The notes under the pieces are model-generated. The model had not been told where the DNA came from. It saw only the letters and a list, made by a program, of their open reading frames with translations, and searched no databases. A DNA stretch of 64,000 nucleotides, taken from the NCBI GenBank assembly GCA_913031145.1, contig CAJWCO010000004.1, positions 38,018-102,017 on the forward strand. The letters run 5' to 3'. The position numbers and the translations under genes were made by a program. This stretch comes from an uncultured Cellvibrionales bacterium (GTDB taxonomy: Bacteria > Pseudomonadota > Gammaproteobacteria > Pseudomonadales > Porticoccaceae). Below, piece by piece: positions 46,757-56,240 of the stretch (position 1 is the first letter of the stretch; every line of letters begins with the position of its first letter).

Positions 46757-48295
46757 TCATCCTCCGGGTTCACGAGGTCCGTATTGCCGCCACATTGCGG
46801 CGCTAATGCCACGCTCTTGGATAATTTGTTTATACAGGTAAGCACTGGGTCGCGGTTGGCGGTGAAAATCATTTTCATAGTTGATATGGATCATGCCAAA
46901 ACGCGCAGTAAAGCCTTCTGCCCACTCGAAGTTGTCGGTAAGCGCCCAGTGAATGTAGCCGCGGATGTCGACTTCATGGGTTTGCATAGCGAGCGACATT
47001 TCGCGGATATGAGAGACCATAAATTTCTGGCGTCTAACGTCGTTTAAATCGCTATCTGCAAGTCCGTTCTCAAGTACATAGATCGGTTTTTTGTACCGGT
47101 GATGTGTTGCCGTAAGAATATTATAAAAGCCCCTTGGGTGGACGGCCCAGTCTAGGTCACTGCGAACTTCCTCGTTATTTTTAGGATCATAGAAGTGAAT
47201 TGTAGGATTGCTGAGATCTAAAATATTAGATTCGACATAATATCGCCCATAATAATTTACACCCACATAATCTTGGGTGCCGGCAAGTCCATGGATGGGT
47301 TGGTTTATCGCTGTATTGGTCAGCTTTAACGTTCCGCTATTGATGGCATCTAAAAAGTCCCAGATAAATGCCTGTTCGATTGTTGCAGCGGAGAGTCGGT
47401 CTAGCGGTGCCCAATTTCGCAGGGGTTCGAACGCACGGGTGTGCTTAGCGATTCCGACTAAGACACTTCGCTTTTTGCGTTGTGCGTCTGCATGGATGAG
47501 TCGATACGCGAGAGCATGTGCCTGTAAAAGTTTTTCTACCACGGGGGCAACGCCTTGTACGTCACGTGTTTCTAGCGGTGGGAAAATTCCTTCCATGTAG
47601 CCGTTAAAAATGTACGTCATAGGTTCATTGAGAGTTGTCCACAATGTAATCCGATCGCCATAAGCGGCGATAACGACTTCAACAAAGCGCGCGAAATGGT
47701 CCAATGCATCCTCGCGCTCCCACCCTCTCGCCCCATTTTTTTCTTCCCAGAACCAAGCGGGCGTTGAAAAGTGAAATAAGGTGACAAAGGGTATGATTTG
47801 ATGTTTTTCGAGGTTATCTAAAATATTGTCGTAAAAATTGATAGCTTCGGGGTCTGGATGTGCCATGCCCGCTCTTGGGAATAATCGTGCCCAAGATATT
47901 GAGAACCTATGGGTGTTATGTCCCAGTTGGTTTGCCAGCGCAAAATCTTCCGGGTAGCGCGCGTCATAATCGGTCTTTTTTTGGCGCACAAGTGCCGAGT
48001 AACGGTCATGGCTATTAATGTGTCCCGGTAACGCGTAGCCCGGTCTGGGGTCGGTTGCCGTAAGGCCTTGCTGTATGACTTGCTTTTCAAATGCAGTCCA
48101 ATCACTGGGTTGTTGATGTTCAACGTGCTGAGCAGCAGAGGCGGCGCCCCAGAGGAAATTTTCCGGGAAGGGGACGGTGTTGATGGCGCTGTTCACGGGG
48201 GTCGTTAGGCTGCTGCGCGTTTTGCCAAACGTTGGCGTGAATAGGATTCCGGCACTCAAAAGAAGAGTAAAAAAAGCCACCGATTTTTTTGACAT
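46757..48295 (-). CDS. Exported family 1 glycoside hydrolase
   Basis: A 512-residue retaining beta-glycosidase (GH1), probably a beta-glucosidase. A signal peptide covers about residues 1-24, so it acts outside the cytosol. The acid/base is Glu224 in TLNEP and the nucleophile Glu409 in VLENG. The sugar-binding Trp region FEWAEGFTARFGM is present. The loop normally reading YQxEG is AQHVEHQQ, so substrate preference may differ. The ATG at 48295 is preferred over GTG at 48301. Most bacterial GH1 enzymes are cytosolic, so export is noteworthy. No transporter or regulator for sugars is adjacent. Confidence 0.92.
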   Translation of the reverse strand: MSKKSVAFFTLLLSAGILFTPTFGKTRSSLTTPVNSAINTVPFPENFLWGAASAAQHVEHQQPSDWTAFEKQVIQQGLTATDPRPGYALPGHINSHDRYSALVRQKKTDYDARYPEDFALANQLGHNTHRFSISWARLFPRAGMAHPDPEAINFYDNILDNLEKHQIIPFVTLFHFSTPAWFWEEKNGARGWEREDALDHFARFVEVVIAAYGDRITLWTTLNEPMTYIFNGYMEGIFPPLETRDVQGVAPVVEKLLQAHALAYRLIHADAQRKKRSVLVGIAKHTRAFEPLRNWAPLDRLSAATIEQAFIWDFLDAINSGTLKLTNTAINQPIHGLAGTQDYVGVNYYGRYYVESNILDLSNPTIHFYDPKNNEEVRSDLDWAVHPRGFYNILTATHHRYKKPIYVLENGLADSDLNDVRRQKFMVSHIREMSLAMQTHEVDIRGYIHWALTDNFEWAEGFTARFGMIHINYENDFHRQPRPSAYLYKQIIQERGISAAMWRQYGPREPGG

Positions 48296-48733
48296 AAGCA
48301 CTCACTATCTATTCTGTTGTCAGACGAACGACGGTCGGGACTCGGAACTGAAGTATTCACGCCTAGCTCCCCTTTGGGTCGAGAAGTAAATTAAACGGGT
48401 CGCTAACAGCACAAACTAGCGCCCCAGATAAACAGTAGCATCGTCATTTAGCAAAGTGAATGACGATTTATGCTTATTTAAACTCAGTTATTCGGCGCAT
48501 CAATAATTTTGGCCTGAGTTAACGGCCGATAAATTAGAGGAAATTTTTTTGAACACGGTCGTATATTCCTGTTGTGTTAGGACGCGTTAGTAAAAAGTGG
48601 TCAACAAGGGCGCTTTGGGTCGACAGTTAAATATACGTGCTTTAACATCACGGCCGGCTTAGCGTTTTTTATTGCTCCCAGATCCATGCGGAGCCTCAAA
48701 GACGATGATTCCTCAGCGTGTACAGGGCATACG
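48296..48733. other. Divergent intergenic region
   Basis: About 440 bases between the glycosidase and SLC13 genes. It contains a small inverted repeat GTCATT/AATGAC near 48447-48465 and AT-rich stretches that could hold divergent promoters. No coding frame or RNA could be supported. Confidence 0.45.
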
Positions 48734-50221
48734 ATGACAAAAGGTTCGCTGTTTGATCGGCAAGTGCCGAAACCGGTTTCATTACAAACCACCGGCCTGA
48801 TTCTAGGCCCAACAATCTTCACAATTATGTTGATTTTGGGTGATTACCAGGCGTCGATGAGTGTGTCTGCATGGCGCGCGGCCGCTGTTGCTATTTGGAT
48901 GGCTATTTGGTGGGCGACCGAGGCGATTCCGGTGGCGGCTACCGCACTCTTGCCACTGATCCTTTTCGACGCGCTTGGGCTGGCAACATTAAAAGAAAGC
49001 GCCGCACCTTACGCTAATCCGATTATATACCTCTTTTTAGGCGCGTTCATATTAGCGTTGGGTGTACAGCGTTGGGGCCTCCATCAAAGAATTGCTTTAA
49101 TGATATTGATTCGCACGGGTACCGATGGGCGTCGCTTAGTGGGCGGCTTTATGCTTATAGCAGCGCTGCTGTCGATGTGGATGACCAATACCAGCACAAC
49201 AATGATGCTGTTACCGATTGTGTTATCAGTGATCGCCGTGATCTTCCAGCAAGACGCCGTGATCTCTAAAAAAGATGCTCAGGATTTTCAGGTTGCTATG
49301 GTATTAGGGCTTGCTTATGCGGCCACGATTGGTGGTATGGCTACCCTTGTCGGTACGCCCCCAAATGCTTTGCTGGCGGCATTTTTGGAGGACCAATATG
49401 CAATTCAAATCAGTTTTTTTGATTGGCTTTTTGTGGGTATCCCTTTAAGTGCGACACTTTTGCTGAGCGCGTGGTTGCTTTTGACACGCGTGGTTTATCA
49501 CGTAAATATCGCTGAAAACGAACAGACCCAAAACCATCTAGCCGAACTCTATTCGCAAATGGGCAGCATAACAAAAGCGGAAAAACGCGTGGCGTTGATC
49601 TTTCTCTTTGTAATATTGGGTTGGATGTTACGGCGGCCGATTTCGGATTGGACCGCTATCTCTAGCCTATCTGACACAAGCATTGCTCTGGCAGGAGCGT
49701 TGGCCATGTTTTTGGTTCCCAGTTCTGACCGTCAACAACCCCAGTTGTTGGTTTGGGACGACCTTCGCCAACTTCCGTGGGGCGTATTGATCTTGTTTGG
49801 CGGGGGACTGAGTTTGGCGTCTGTGATTGCAGCGTCCGGGTTGGCTCAATTTCTGGGAGAAAGTCTGGCACCTTTAGACGCGCTGGGTTTGGGCGTGATG
49901 ATCTTGGGTGCAACGGCACTGGTGATTTTGCTTACTGAATTGACAAGTAACTTAGCGACGACGGCAACGTTATTACCGATCATTGGGGCTATGGCCATCG
50001 AGTCTGGGATCGACCCTATGGTGTTGTGCGTTCCTGTGACATTGGCCGCAAGTTGTGCGTTTATGTTGCCAGTGGCAACGGCACCGAATGCCATCGTTTT
50101 TTCGTCGACCTATGTCAGCATACCTCAGATGGCGCGGGCCGGTTGGTATTTAAATGGTCTGGGTATGTTGGTGTTAACAGCCTTGGCCCTTTGGTGGGCC
50201 CCTGTCGTGTTTGGGATCTAA
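48734..50221 (+). CDS. SLC13/DASS family sodium:carboxylate symporter
   Basis: A 495-residue inner-membrane transporter with about 11 helices, of the divalent anion:sodium symporter family that takes up succinate, malate and similar acids. The two Ser-Asn-Thr type motifs appear as MTNTSTTMM (first half) and LTSNLATTATLLP (second half), and the family pattern PVATAPNAIVF is near the end. The ATG at 48734 (MTKGSLFDRQ) is preferred to one 48 bases upstream because the extra residues are polar and not family-like. Substrate not determinable. Confidence 0.92.
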   Translation: MTKGSLFDRQVPKPVSLQTTGLILGPTIFTIMLILGDYQASMSVSAWRAAAVAIWMAIWWATEAIPVAATALLPLILFDALGLATLKESAAPYANPIIYLFLGAFILALGVQRWGLHQRIALMILIRTGTDGRRLVGGFMLIAALLSMWMTNTSTTMMLLPIVLSVIAVIFQQDAVISKKDAQDFQVAMVLGLAYAATIGGMATLVGTPPNALLAAFLEDQYAIQISFFDWLFVGIPLSATLLLSAWLLLTRVVYHVNIAENEQTQNHLAELYSQMGSITKAEKRVALIFLFVILGWMLRRPISDWTAISSLSDTSIALAGALAMFLVPSSDRQQPQLLVWDDLRQLPWGVLILFGGGLSLASVIAASGLAQFLGESLAPLDALGLGVMILGATALVILLTELTSNLATTATLLPIIGAMAIESGIDPMVLCVPVTLAASCAFMLPVATAPNAIVFSSTYVSIPQMARAGWYLNGLGMLVLTALALWWAPVVFGI

Positions 50222-50330
50222 TCCAGTATGGACGACGGGTCGTTCAAAGCTCGTCCGTTAAATGAAATCGCTTAACGGGTCGATAGCTAAGGCAACCATC
50301 AACATCGAGCCGGTGCTTCGCTGTTATAAC

Positions 50331-50753
50331 TCAGCGGGAGTTATAGAAGAGGTCGATCAGTTCGAGCGCAGGCTTGTCATAAAACAGCTCGTTAGCTAAG
50401 ACCTTTAATTGAGTCAACTCTCCGGGCGCACAGCCTTTGCCGTTGGATCGAAGCCAACTGACGAGTGCATCGCCTTTATCACGATTCCCTGATGCGAGTG
50501 CAACATTAGCGCGGGCATCGCCCACATCACAGCCTGGTAGGGAGACTTGATACCCGGTGCGGTTCTTTGCGACGGCCGCCTCGAGTCTCCGCACCTTGGT
50601 GTTGGCATACGCTAACTGTTCTGTGAGTACGTCAACGCTTTCCTGTAGGCGTTTCATTTCAAGCGGCTCGTGAGCATTGCCTAAGCTACCCCAAAGGGCC
50701 ACAACACAAATCATTAAGGTCTGGTGTTGTCTTACAAGGGACAGGATGTTCAT
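50331..50753 (-). CDS. Small exported coiled-coil protein, unknown
   Basis: A 140-residue protein with a signal peptide (about residues 1-27, ending LGNAHE), a heptad-like helix (about 32-62: LQESVDVLTEQLAYANTKVR), then a domain with two Cys (PGCDVGD and GKGCAPGE) that could form a periplasmic disulfide. AAAGGA precedes the ATG at 50753. I do not recognise the family. The next minus-strand gene upstream is another exported protein, 210 bases away. Confidence 0.7.
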   Translation of the reverse strand: MNILSLVRQHQTLMICVVALWGSLGNAHEPLEMKRLQESVDVLTEQLAYANTKVRRLEAAVAKNRTGYQVSLPGCDVGDARANVALASGNRDKGDALVSWLRSNGKGCAPGELTQLKVLANELFYDKPALELIDLFYNSR

Positions 50754-50962
50754 CACAAGTGGATCCTTTTGTTGATCTTGGGCCAGAGAATGCCGTGCCC
50801 TACATATGCTAAGTCGGACTTAACGCGCCATACTTTAGCGCAGCGGCAGTAACGCATTAAGTCATTATTTTCATCCAGCTTTTTTATATTGCAAAGCAGG
50901 CATCCATATGACTGAAGCCGTCGGATCTCTTATCGCTGTGCGTGCGTGGCGGTCCACGGCAA

Positions 50963-51763
50963 CTACATTCGGTGGTAGGTGTAAATATAAACGGCGCCGT
51001 TCTCTGTGAAGGACTGTTGCAGCGTGTCTTTATCAACCAGAGAAAGTTGTAATGCTTTCGACTGCCCTGCCGCGTTGGGGTAAGAACTCTGGGACGTATT
51101 CTCTATCGTTGCGAGACGATTATTCATATCGGCTGAGAGCTCGCCATAACCAAAATGCATGACTGGCGTGCTTTTTGAGAAATAACGGTGAAACCAGATA
51201 AAATGACCACCCCCGATCATTTTTGTTTCTGCAAAATCGTTTTCTATAGGGGTTCCATCCACCACGCGTGCGAACAGCTTCCAAAGCCCATCGAAAGGTG
51301 TTGAGAGCTTCGACTGTTGGGCCCACGTTTCTTCTAAATCGTACAAAACGCCATCTTCAGAACGCATATTTTTGATCGCCTGAGAAAAGCCCCCGTCCTC
51401 ATTGGGGCGAATATCGAGGTTAAAGCTGAGTCCCGAAAGGTCTTGTGCGTGATTGACTAGGGGTATCTCGGTTAAAACTCCGTCGTTCCAAACAGCCTTA
51501 CCTGCACCCGCATCAACTTTGCCTGTGGAGTGGTTGTAGAACGCATAGGCAAAGCGTTGTTGTGAGTAGATTTTTAATTGATCTCGGCTGACATCTGTCG
51601 GTATGCCTTCAATTGTCACGACGGCGGAGTTTAAAAGATAGGCGCCATCTTCTAGTCGAGGTTGACTGTTGGCGGCGGTACTGAGTGTTTTATCCGAACT
51701 TTTTTCACTACATCCGACGAGAGAAATGACCACTAAGCATGATAGAAAAAGTTTTTTATTCAT
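50963..51763 (-). CDS. Predicted lipoprotein, unknown
   Basis: A 266-residue protein with a lipoprotein signal (lipobox LVGC, Cys18) and then a Ser/Lys-rich linker with mature domain from about residue 38. Asp or Asn at position 2 after Cys is absent (CSEK), which favours the outer membrane by the E. coli rule. The domain is beta-rich with segments DGAYLLNSAVVTIEG and GGHFIWFHRYFSKST, recalling small ligand-binding or calycin-like folds, but no family is recognised. Confidence 0.75.
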   Translation of the reverse strand: MNKKLFLSCLVVISLVGCSEKSSDKTLSTAANSQPRLEDGAYLLNSAVVTIEGIPTDVSRDQLKIYSQQRFAYAFYNHSTGKVDAGAGKAVWNDGVLTEIPLVNHAQDLSGLSFNLDIRPNEDGGFSQAIKNMRSEDGVLYDLEETWAQQSKLSTPFDGLWKLFARVVDGTPIENDFAETKMIGGGHFIWFHRYFSKSTPVMHFGYGELSADMNNRLATIENTSQSSYPNAAGQSKALQLSLVDKDTLQQSFTENGAVYIYTYHRM

Positions 51764-52111
51764 GAGTTTATCTTCTCCTCTAGACTAACTATGACCGTAT
51801 CATAAGGTGACAGCGTGTGACCATTGACTGATGTAAGCCACCGAACAGCTTACTTTTTTGTCTATTATTGCATAAATAATACATTGAAACTTGTGAGCAA
51901 ATCGTTTTGTTTTTTGCCTTGGATGCCGCTTCGCGGAGCACCTTCGCTTTTTCGGCTCACGCTTGCGAGGCTCTGAAGATAATGCCCAATGACGCTTTCT
52001 GTAAGGTGCGCTGAGCGCAGATGTCAGACACTTTGCTGCGTGAGACGATGTATCGGGACTGTGGTATTGTAGCGGTCCATTTTTATGACCAAACGCTGGA
52101 GGCGCGACGCT
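51764..52111. other. Divergent intergenic region before gor
   Basis: About 350 bases containing AT-rich segments (around 51855-51880) that could be promoters for the lipoprotein gene and gor. No gene, RNA or terminator could be supported. Confidence 0.45.
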
Positions 52112-53470
52112 GTGGACGAACCATTTGACTTTGATTTACTTGTGATAGGTGCGGGCTCTGGCGGTGTTCGCGCGGCACGAATGGCGGCCCAAAAGGGGTT
52201 GAAAGTGGCGGTTGCCGAAGACCGTGAACTTGGCGGTACCTGCGTGAACGTGGGTTGTGTGCCGAAAAAGCTTTTTGTGTATGCCTCGCAGTTCAATGAG
52301 TTGTTTGAGGCTAGCGCGGGGTTTGGTTGGACTTCGAGCGAACCACCGCAATTTTGTTGGTCGACATTGCGAGACAATAAAAACAAAGAAATAAAGCGGC
52401 TCAACAAAATCTACGCGGATTTGCTGGAGCAAAGCGGCGCTACTTTGCTAGAGGGTCGAGCCGTTGTTGCCGATTCTCATCGGGTTGTGATTCGGGGCAC
52501 TACCTACTCATCACGTTATATCTTAGTTGCCGTGGGTGGTTGGCCCTATATTCCCGAATTTCCGGGTAGCGAGCACGCGGTCTCATCAAATGAAATGTTT
52601 TTTCTGGACGCATTGCCAAAAACCGCGGTTGTTGTGGGTGGAGGCTATATTGCCGTTGAATTTGCAGGCATTCTAAATGGGCTTGGCGTTAATACGCATC
52701 TTGTTTATCGTGGTGCACATTTGCTGAAATCGTTTGATCGTGACATGAGTGAGAAGGTCCATGAGGGGATGTGTAAAAAAGGCATTCAGGTGTCTTTAGA
52801 AACCGAGATCGGTTCAATCGAGCGTCTCGGAAAGCAATTTGTTGCGTCGCTCAGTACGGGCGAAAAATTATCAGCAGATGTGGTGCTCTATGCAACCGGA
52901 CGACGCGCTAACACGAAAGATCTAGGTTTGAATAATACCTCAGTCAAGCTTCGATCCAATGGGTCAATCGAGGTGGACGAGCATTTTCAGACGGCCGACC
53001 CGTCTATATACGCCTTGGGCGATGTGATAGACCGAGTGCAGTTGACCCCGGTGGCAATCCAAGAAGCGATGGTATTAGTGGATCACTTATTCGGGGAAGG
53101 CAAGCAAGAGGTGGATTACGAGGGCATACCCACGGCAGTGTTCAGCCAACCGGAATTAGCGTGCGTTGGCCTGAGTGAAGATCAGGCCCGTGAGCGATTT
53201 GCTCATGTGAACATCTTTATCTCCGATTTTAAGCCTATGTTGCATTCGTTGGGCGGGGGTTCAGAGCGAATTACCATGAAGTTGGTCGTGGATTCAGCGA
53301 CTGATCATGTTGTCGGGTGTCATATGGTAGGAGAGCATGCGGCTGAGATTATTCAGGGTATGGCAATTGCAATAAAGGCGGGGGTTACCAAGCAGCAGAT
53401 GGATGCCACTATCGGCATCCATCCCTCCGCAGCCGAAGAGTTCGTGACGATGCGGACGCAGGCTCGTTAG
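52112..53470 (+). CDS. gor: Glutathione reductase
   Basis: A 452-residue cytosolic FAD enzyme that regenerates glutathione with NADPH. FAD site GAGSGG at residues 13-18; redox Cys44 and Cys49 in GGTCVNVGCVPKK; NADPH site GGGYIAVEFAG; the C-terminal HPSAAEEF carrying the catalytic His at about 437. GTG at 52112 is chosen because GGAGG lies 9 bases upstream and the length then matches E. coli Gor (450). An ATG at 52085 would add nine basic residues without a ribosome site. Confidence 0.95.
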   Translation: MDEPFDFDLLVIGAGSGGVRAARMAAQKGLKVAVAEDRELGGTCVNVGCVPKKLFVYASQFNELFEASAGFGWTSSEPPQFCWSTLRDNKNKEIKRLNKIYADLLEQSGATLLEGRAVVADSHRVVIRGTTYSSRYILVAVGGWPYIPEFPGSEHAVSSNEMFFLDALPKTAVVVGGGYIAVEFAGILNGLGVNTHLVYRGAHLLKSFDRDMSEKVHEGMCKKGIQVSLETEIGSIERLGKQFVASLSTGEKLSADVVLYATGRRANTKDLGLNNTSVKLRSNGSIEVDEHFQTADPSIYALGDVIDRVQLTPVAIQEAMVLVDHLFGEGKQEVDYEGIPTAVFSQPELACVGLSEDQARERFAHVNIFISDFKPMLHSLGGGSERITMKLVVDSATDHVVGCHMVGEHAAEIIQGMAIAIKAGVTKQQMDATIGIHPSAAEEFVTMRTQAR

Positions 53471-53636
53471 CCCACTGCAACGGGGCGATTAATTTTGACG
53501 TGGTGCGTTAAATTGACGATAACCGAAGTGCCTTGTGCGCCGTCACTGACCGGCGATAAGGCAGTGTTCAGACAAGGCCTCGTGGCGCGCTCAAATGCTG
53601 GAAGATATTTCGTTTCACTCGATTTGAAAGGGCATT

Positions 53637-54350
53637 ATGAAGTCTAGTAAAGGCCACTTAACGCATATAGCGACGCCCGAAAACGCGTTGGAAGATGAGC
53701 GCACGTTGCTCGCGCGCGTCCGGTCAGGTGAGGTTGACAGCGCCTTGAGCGTTTGGTCTACGAATAATGCGCTGGTGGTTCCTCGACGAGTCCTGCGCAA
53801 CCCCTATTTTGACCATGCCAGAAAGCGGTCGGAAGCTCGGGGATGGCCCGTTACAGTGCGCGATAGTGGCGGTGACGTGACCCCCCAAGGTTTGGGGATT
53901 ATCAATGTAACGTACGCCTATTGTTGTAGACGGTATCCCTCAATAGAGGAAAGTTACCGAGTTTTATGCCGTCCGATTATCGATTTAGCCAGCAGTTTTG
54001 GACATGTTGCGGACTGTAAAGCGGTGGACGGGAGTTTTTGTGATGGTCAATACAACGTAGTTACAGACCAGAAAAAACTAGCGGGCACGGCGCAACGCCG
54101 TTCACGTCGCCATGGCCAAGGAGCCCCTGCGGTGCTGTTTGCGCATGCGCTGATTCTCGTGAATGCCAATATTGTCGCTAGCGTCAATGCAATTAACCAC
54201 TTTAATCGTGACTGTGGGCAACCCACTACAATTGATGCCGGTGTGCACGTTAACGTCTTTGATTTAGCAGCGCCGGCCGTCACGCCGTTGCTAGAGGATG
54301 TTGCGGACTCGCTATATAGTCAGTATTTTGAGCTATTACGCAGCGTGTAA
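53637..54350 (+). CDS. Lipoate-protein ligase A-like (BPL/LPL domain) protein
   Basis: A 237-residue protein of the biotin/lipoate ligase fold. RDSGGDV at residues 75-81 matches the RxSGG motif, and KKLAGTAQ at 146-153 holds the Lys that contacts the acyl-adenylate; GSFCDGQYN precedes it. It lacks the C-terminal accessory domain of E. coli LplA (about 338 residues). It may attach lipoate, octanoate or a related group, or be an amidotransferase. Several Cys (CCRRY, CRP, DCKAV, FCDG) are unusual. Neighbours give no pathway hint. Confidence 0.82.
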   Translation: MKSSKGHLTHIATPENALEDERTLLARVRSGEVDSALSVWSTNNALVVPRRVLRNPYFDHARKRSEARGWPVTVRDSGGDVTPQGLGIINVTYAYCCRRYPSIEESYRVLCRPIIDLASSFGHVADCKAVDGSFCDGQYNVVTDQKKLAGTAQRRSRRHGQGAPAVLFAHALILVNANIVASVNAINHFNRDCGQPTTIDAGVHVNVFDLAAPAVTPLLEDVADSLYSQYFELLRSV

Positions 54351-54557
54351 CACGTGAATGCACGTCGCTTTTTGCGTGACAAGCCGGGTAACGGTTCTGT
54401 ATGTCGGCGGGTTAGTTGTCTCCTGTTTGGGGACAACGCATACTGACCCCTGTCGCTAGCAGATATCCGGCGCAAGACGTCGCTCTATGTTGGAAATTGG
54501 CGCCAGCGTGGAGGTATCAGATTGGAGCCAACCAGTCGTTAATTAATGGAGATGGCG

Positions 54558-55832
54558 GTGAGCCTAACACAAAAGATCGTGCTTTCTATGTTGCTTGGGT
54601 TTGCAGTCGGAACGCTGCTTAATCTGGTGATGTCTGGCGGAATAATCGCGCCGACTTCGGTGGAGGCTGTCAGGTACTATTTGATCGATGGGCTCTTTGA
54701 TACTGTCGGACAAATTTTTGTTCGCTCGCTTAAGTTAATGGTAGTCCCTTTGGTCTTTGTATCCTTATTGTGCGGAACCGCATCGTTGGGGACGGATACT
54801 AAAATGGGGTTTCTTGCCGGAAAATCTATAGCTTTGTATATGACGACAACCGCACTTGCGATATCGACGGCCCTGTTACTAGCGATCGTTATAGCGCCAG
54901 GTGAAGGCATTGATCTGGCGTTGGCCTCTGAATTTGACGCAAAAAATGCGCCTGCGCTCAAGACAACTTTGATAAATATTTTTCCAAGTAACCCTGTCGC
55001 GGCGATGGCAGAAGGTCAAGTGTTACAAGTCATAGTCTTTGCTCTATTGATGGGCTTTGCGATTGCCCAGATGGGTGAGGCAGGGCATCGTGTGGCACAT
55101 GTTTTTGAGGACCTCAATAACGTCATCATGAAAATGGTCATGTTATTAATGCAACTCGCGCCGCTGGGTATTTTTTGCTTGTTGGCTAAATTATTCGCGG
55201 GGTTGGGGATTGGCGTGATTACGAGTTTAGGCGCCTACTTTATGACCGTTGTTGTGGCTTTACTCATTCACTGTATGGGTAATTATTCTGCGCTGCTTTC
55301 CGCTTTTACAGGATTAAACCCAAGACGTTTTTTTATCAATATGCGAGAACCGATGGCCTTTGCGTTCAGCACAGCTTCAAGTGGTGCGACTATGCCCGTG
55401 ACATTGCGCGCCGTTGAACATAACGTTGGGGTCGACAACCGCGTAGCCTCTTTTACGGTCCCCCTAGGTGCCACTATAAACATGGACGGCACTGCAATTA
55501 TGCAGGGTGTGGCGACCGTCTTCATTGCTCAGGCTTACAACATTAATCTTGGCATCGAAGCATATCTGACGGTGATCCTGACGGCAACGGCGGCCTCGAT
55601 TGGGACGGCGGCCGTTCCAGGCGTAGGTTTGGTTATGCTCGTGATGGTGCTCAATCAAGTAGGGTTGCCCGTAGAGGGTATCGGACTGATTATCGGCGTT
55701 GATCGCTTGTTGGATATGTTGCGAACTGCTGTGAATGTGGCAGGCGATGGTGTTGTGAGTACCGTTGTCGCCCATTCAGAGGGTTTACACGATCGCGATA
55801 CGTTTTATAGTGAAGCACACAGTGAACGCTAA
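54558..55832 (+). CDS. Dicarboxylate/amino acid:cation symporter (DAACS)
   Basis: A 424-residue inner-membrane symporter of the GltP/DctA family, driven by sodium or protons. Motifs: the Ser-rich hairpin STASSGATMPVT, NMDGTA in the seventh helix, and DRLLDMLRTAVNVAGD in the eighth. The Arg in this last motif resembles glutamate/aspartate carriers, but the substrate is not certain. GTG at 54558 is chosen because GGAG lies 6 bases before it; ATG codons at 54546 and 54552 are alternatives. Confidence 0.93.
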   Translation: MSLTQKIVLSMLLGFAVGTLLNLVMSGGIIAPTSVEAVRYYLIDGLFDTVGQIFVRSLKLMVVPLVFVSLLCGTASLGTDTKMGFLAGKSIALYMTTTALAISTALLLAIVIAPGEGIDLALASEFDAKNAPALKTTLINIFPSNPVAAMAEGQVLQVIVFALLMGFAIAQMGEAGHRVAHVFEDLNNVIMKMVMLLMQLAPLGIFCLLAKLFAGLGIGVITSLGAYFMTVVVALLIHCMGNYSALLSAFTGLNPRRFFINMREPMAFAFSTASSGATMPVTLRAVEHNVGVDNRVASFTVPLGATINMDGTAIMQGVATVFIAQAYNINLGIEAYLTVILTATAASIGTAAVPGVGLVMLVMVLNQVGLPVEGIGLIIGVDRLLDMLRTAVNVAGDGVVSTVVAHSEGLHDRDTFYSEAHSER

Positions 55833-55883
55833 ACGGCGCCACAGCCAACTTGCAAAGCGCGCGTCAATTAGAGGAATAACTCG

Positions 55884-56225
55884 ATGAGCCATTATCCCTT
55901 CGCAATACTATTATTCACAGGCGTTTTGCTGTCGATAGGTGCAGGTTCGACGCAGATGATAGGCACACCGTCTGTCGAGCGTGTGGCCAAATGGATGACC
56001 TATGGTGTGATAGCCAATCGGGTGCACAATGAGCTTTATGAGAATGGCCATAATTATCCTTATATGGACACACCCTACACTGAATCATCAAACACATCGA
56101 AGCTGGCACTTGGCCGCGATCGGTGTGTTATCGAGCAGCGCGTTTATGTGCTGACAAACAGAACCATTTTTCAGTATGTGAGCCTGTGTGATGATAGCGT
56201 GTTAGCAGAAATACAGCAGCCTTAA
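55884..56225 (+). CDS. Small exported protein, unknown
   Basis: A 113-residue protein with an N-terminal signal peptide or anchor (about residues 5-22) and two Cys (DRCVIEQ and SLCDDS) that could form a disulfide. GAGGA precedes the ATG at 55884, 51 bases after the symporter gene, so it may be cotranscribed. No family recognised. Confidence 0.65.
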   Translation: MSHYPFAILLFTGVLLSIGAGSTQMIGTPSVERVAKWMTYGVIANRVHNELYENGHNYPYMDTPYTESSNTSKLALGRDRCVIEQRVYVLTNRTIFQYVSLCDDSVLAEIQQP

Positions 56226-56240
56226 TAAAGTGCGACTATG

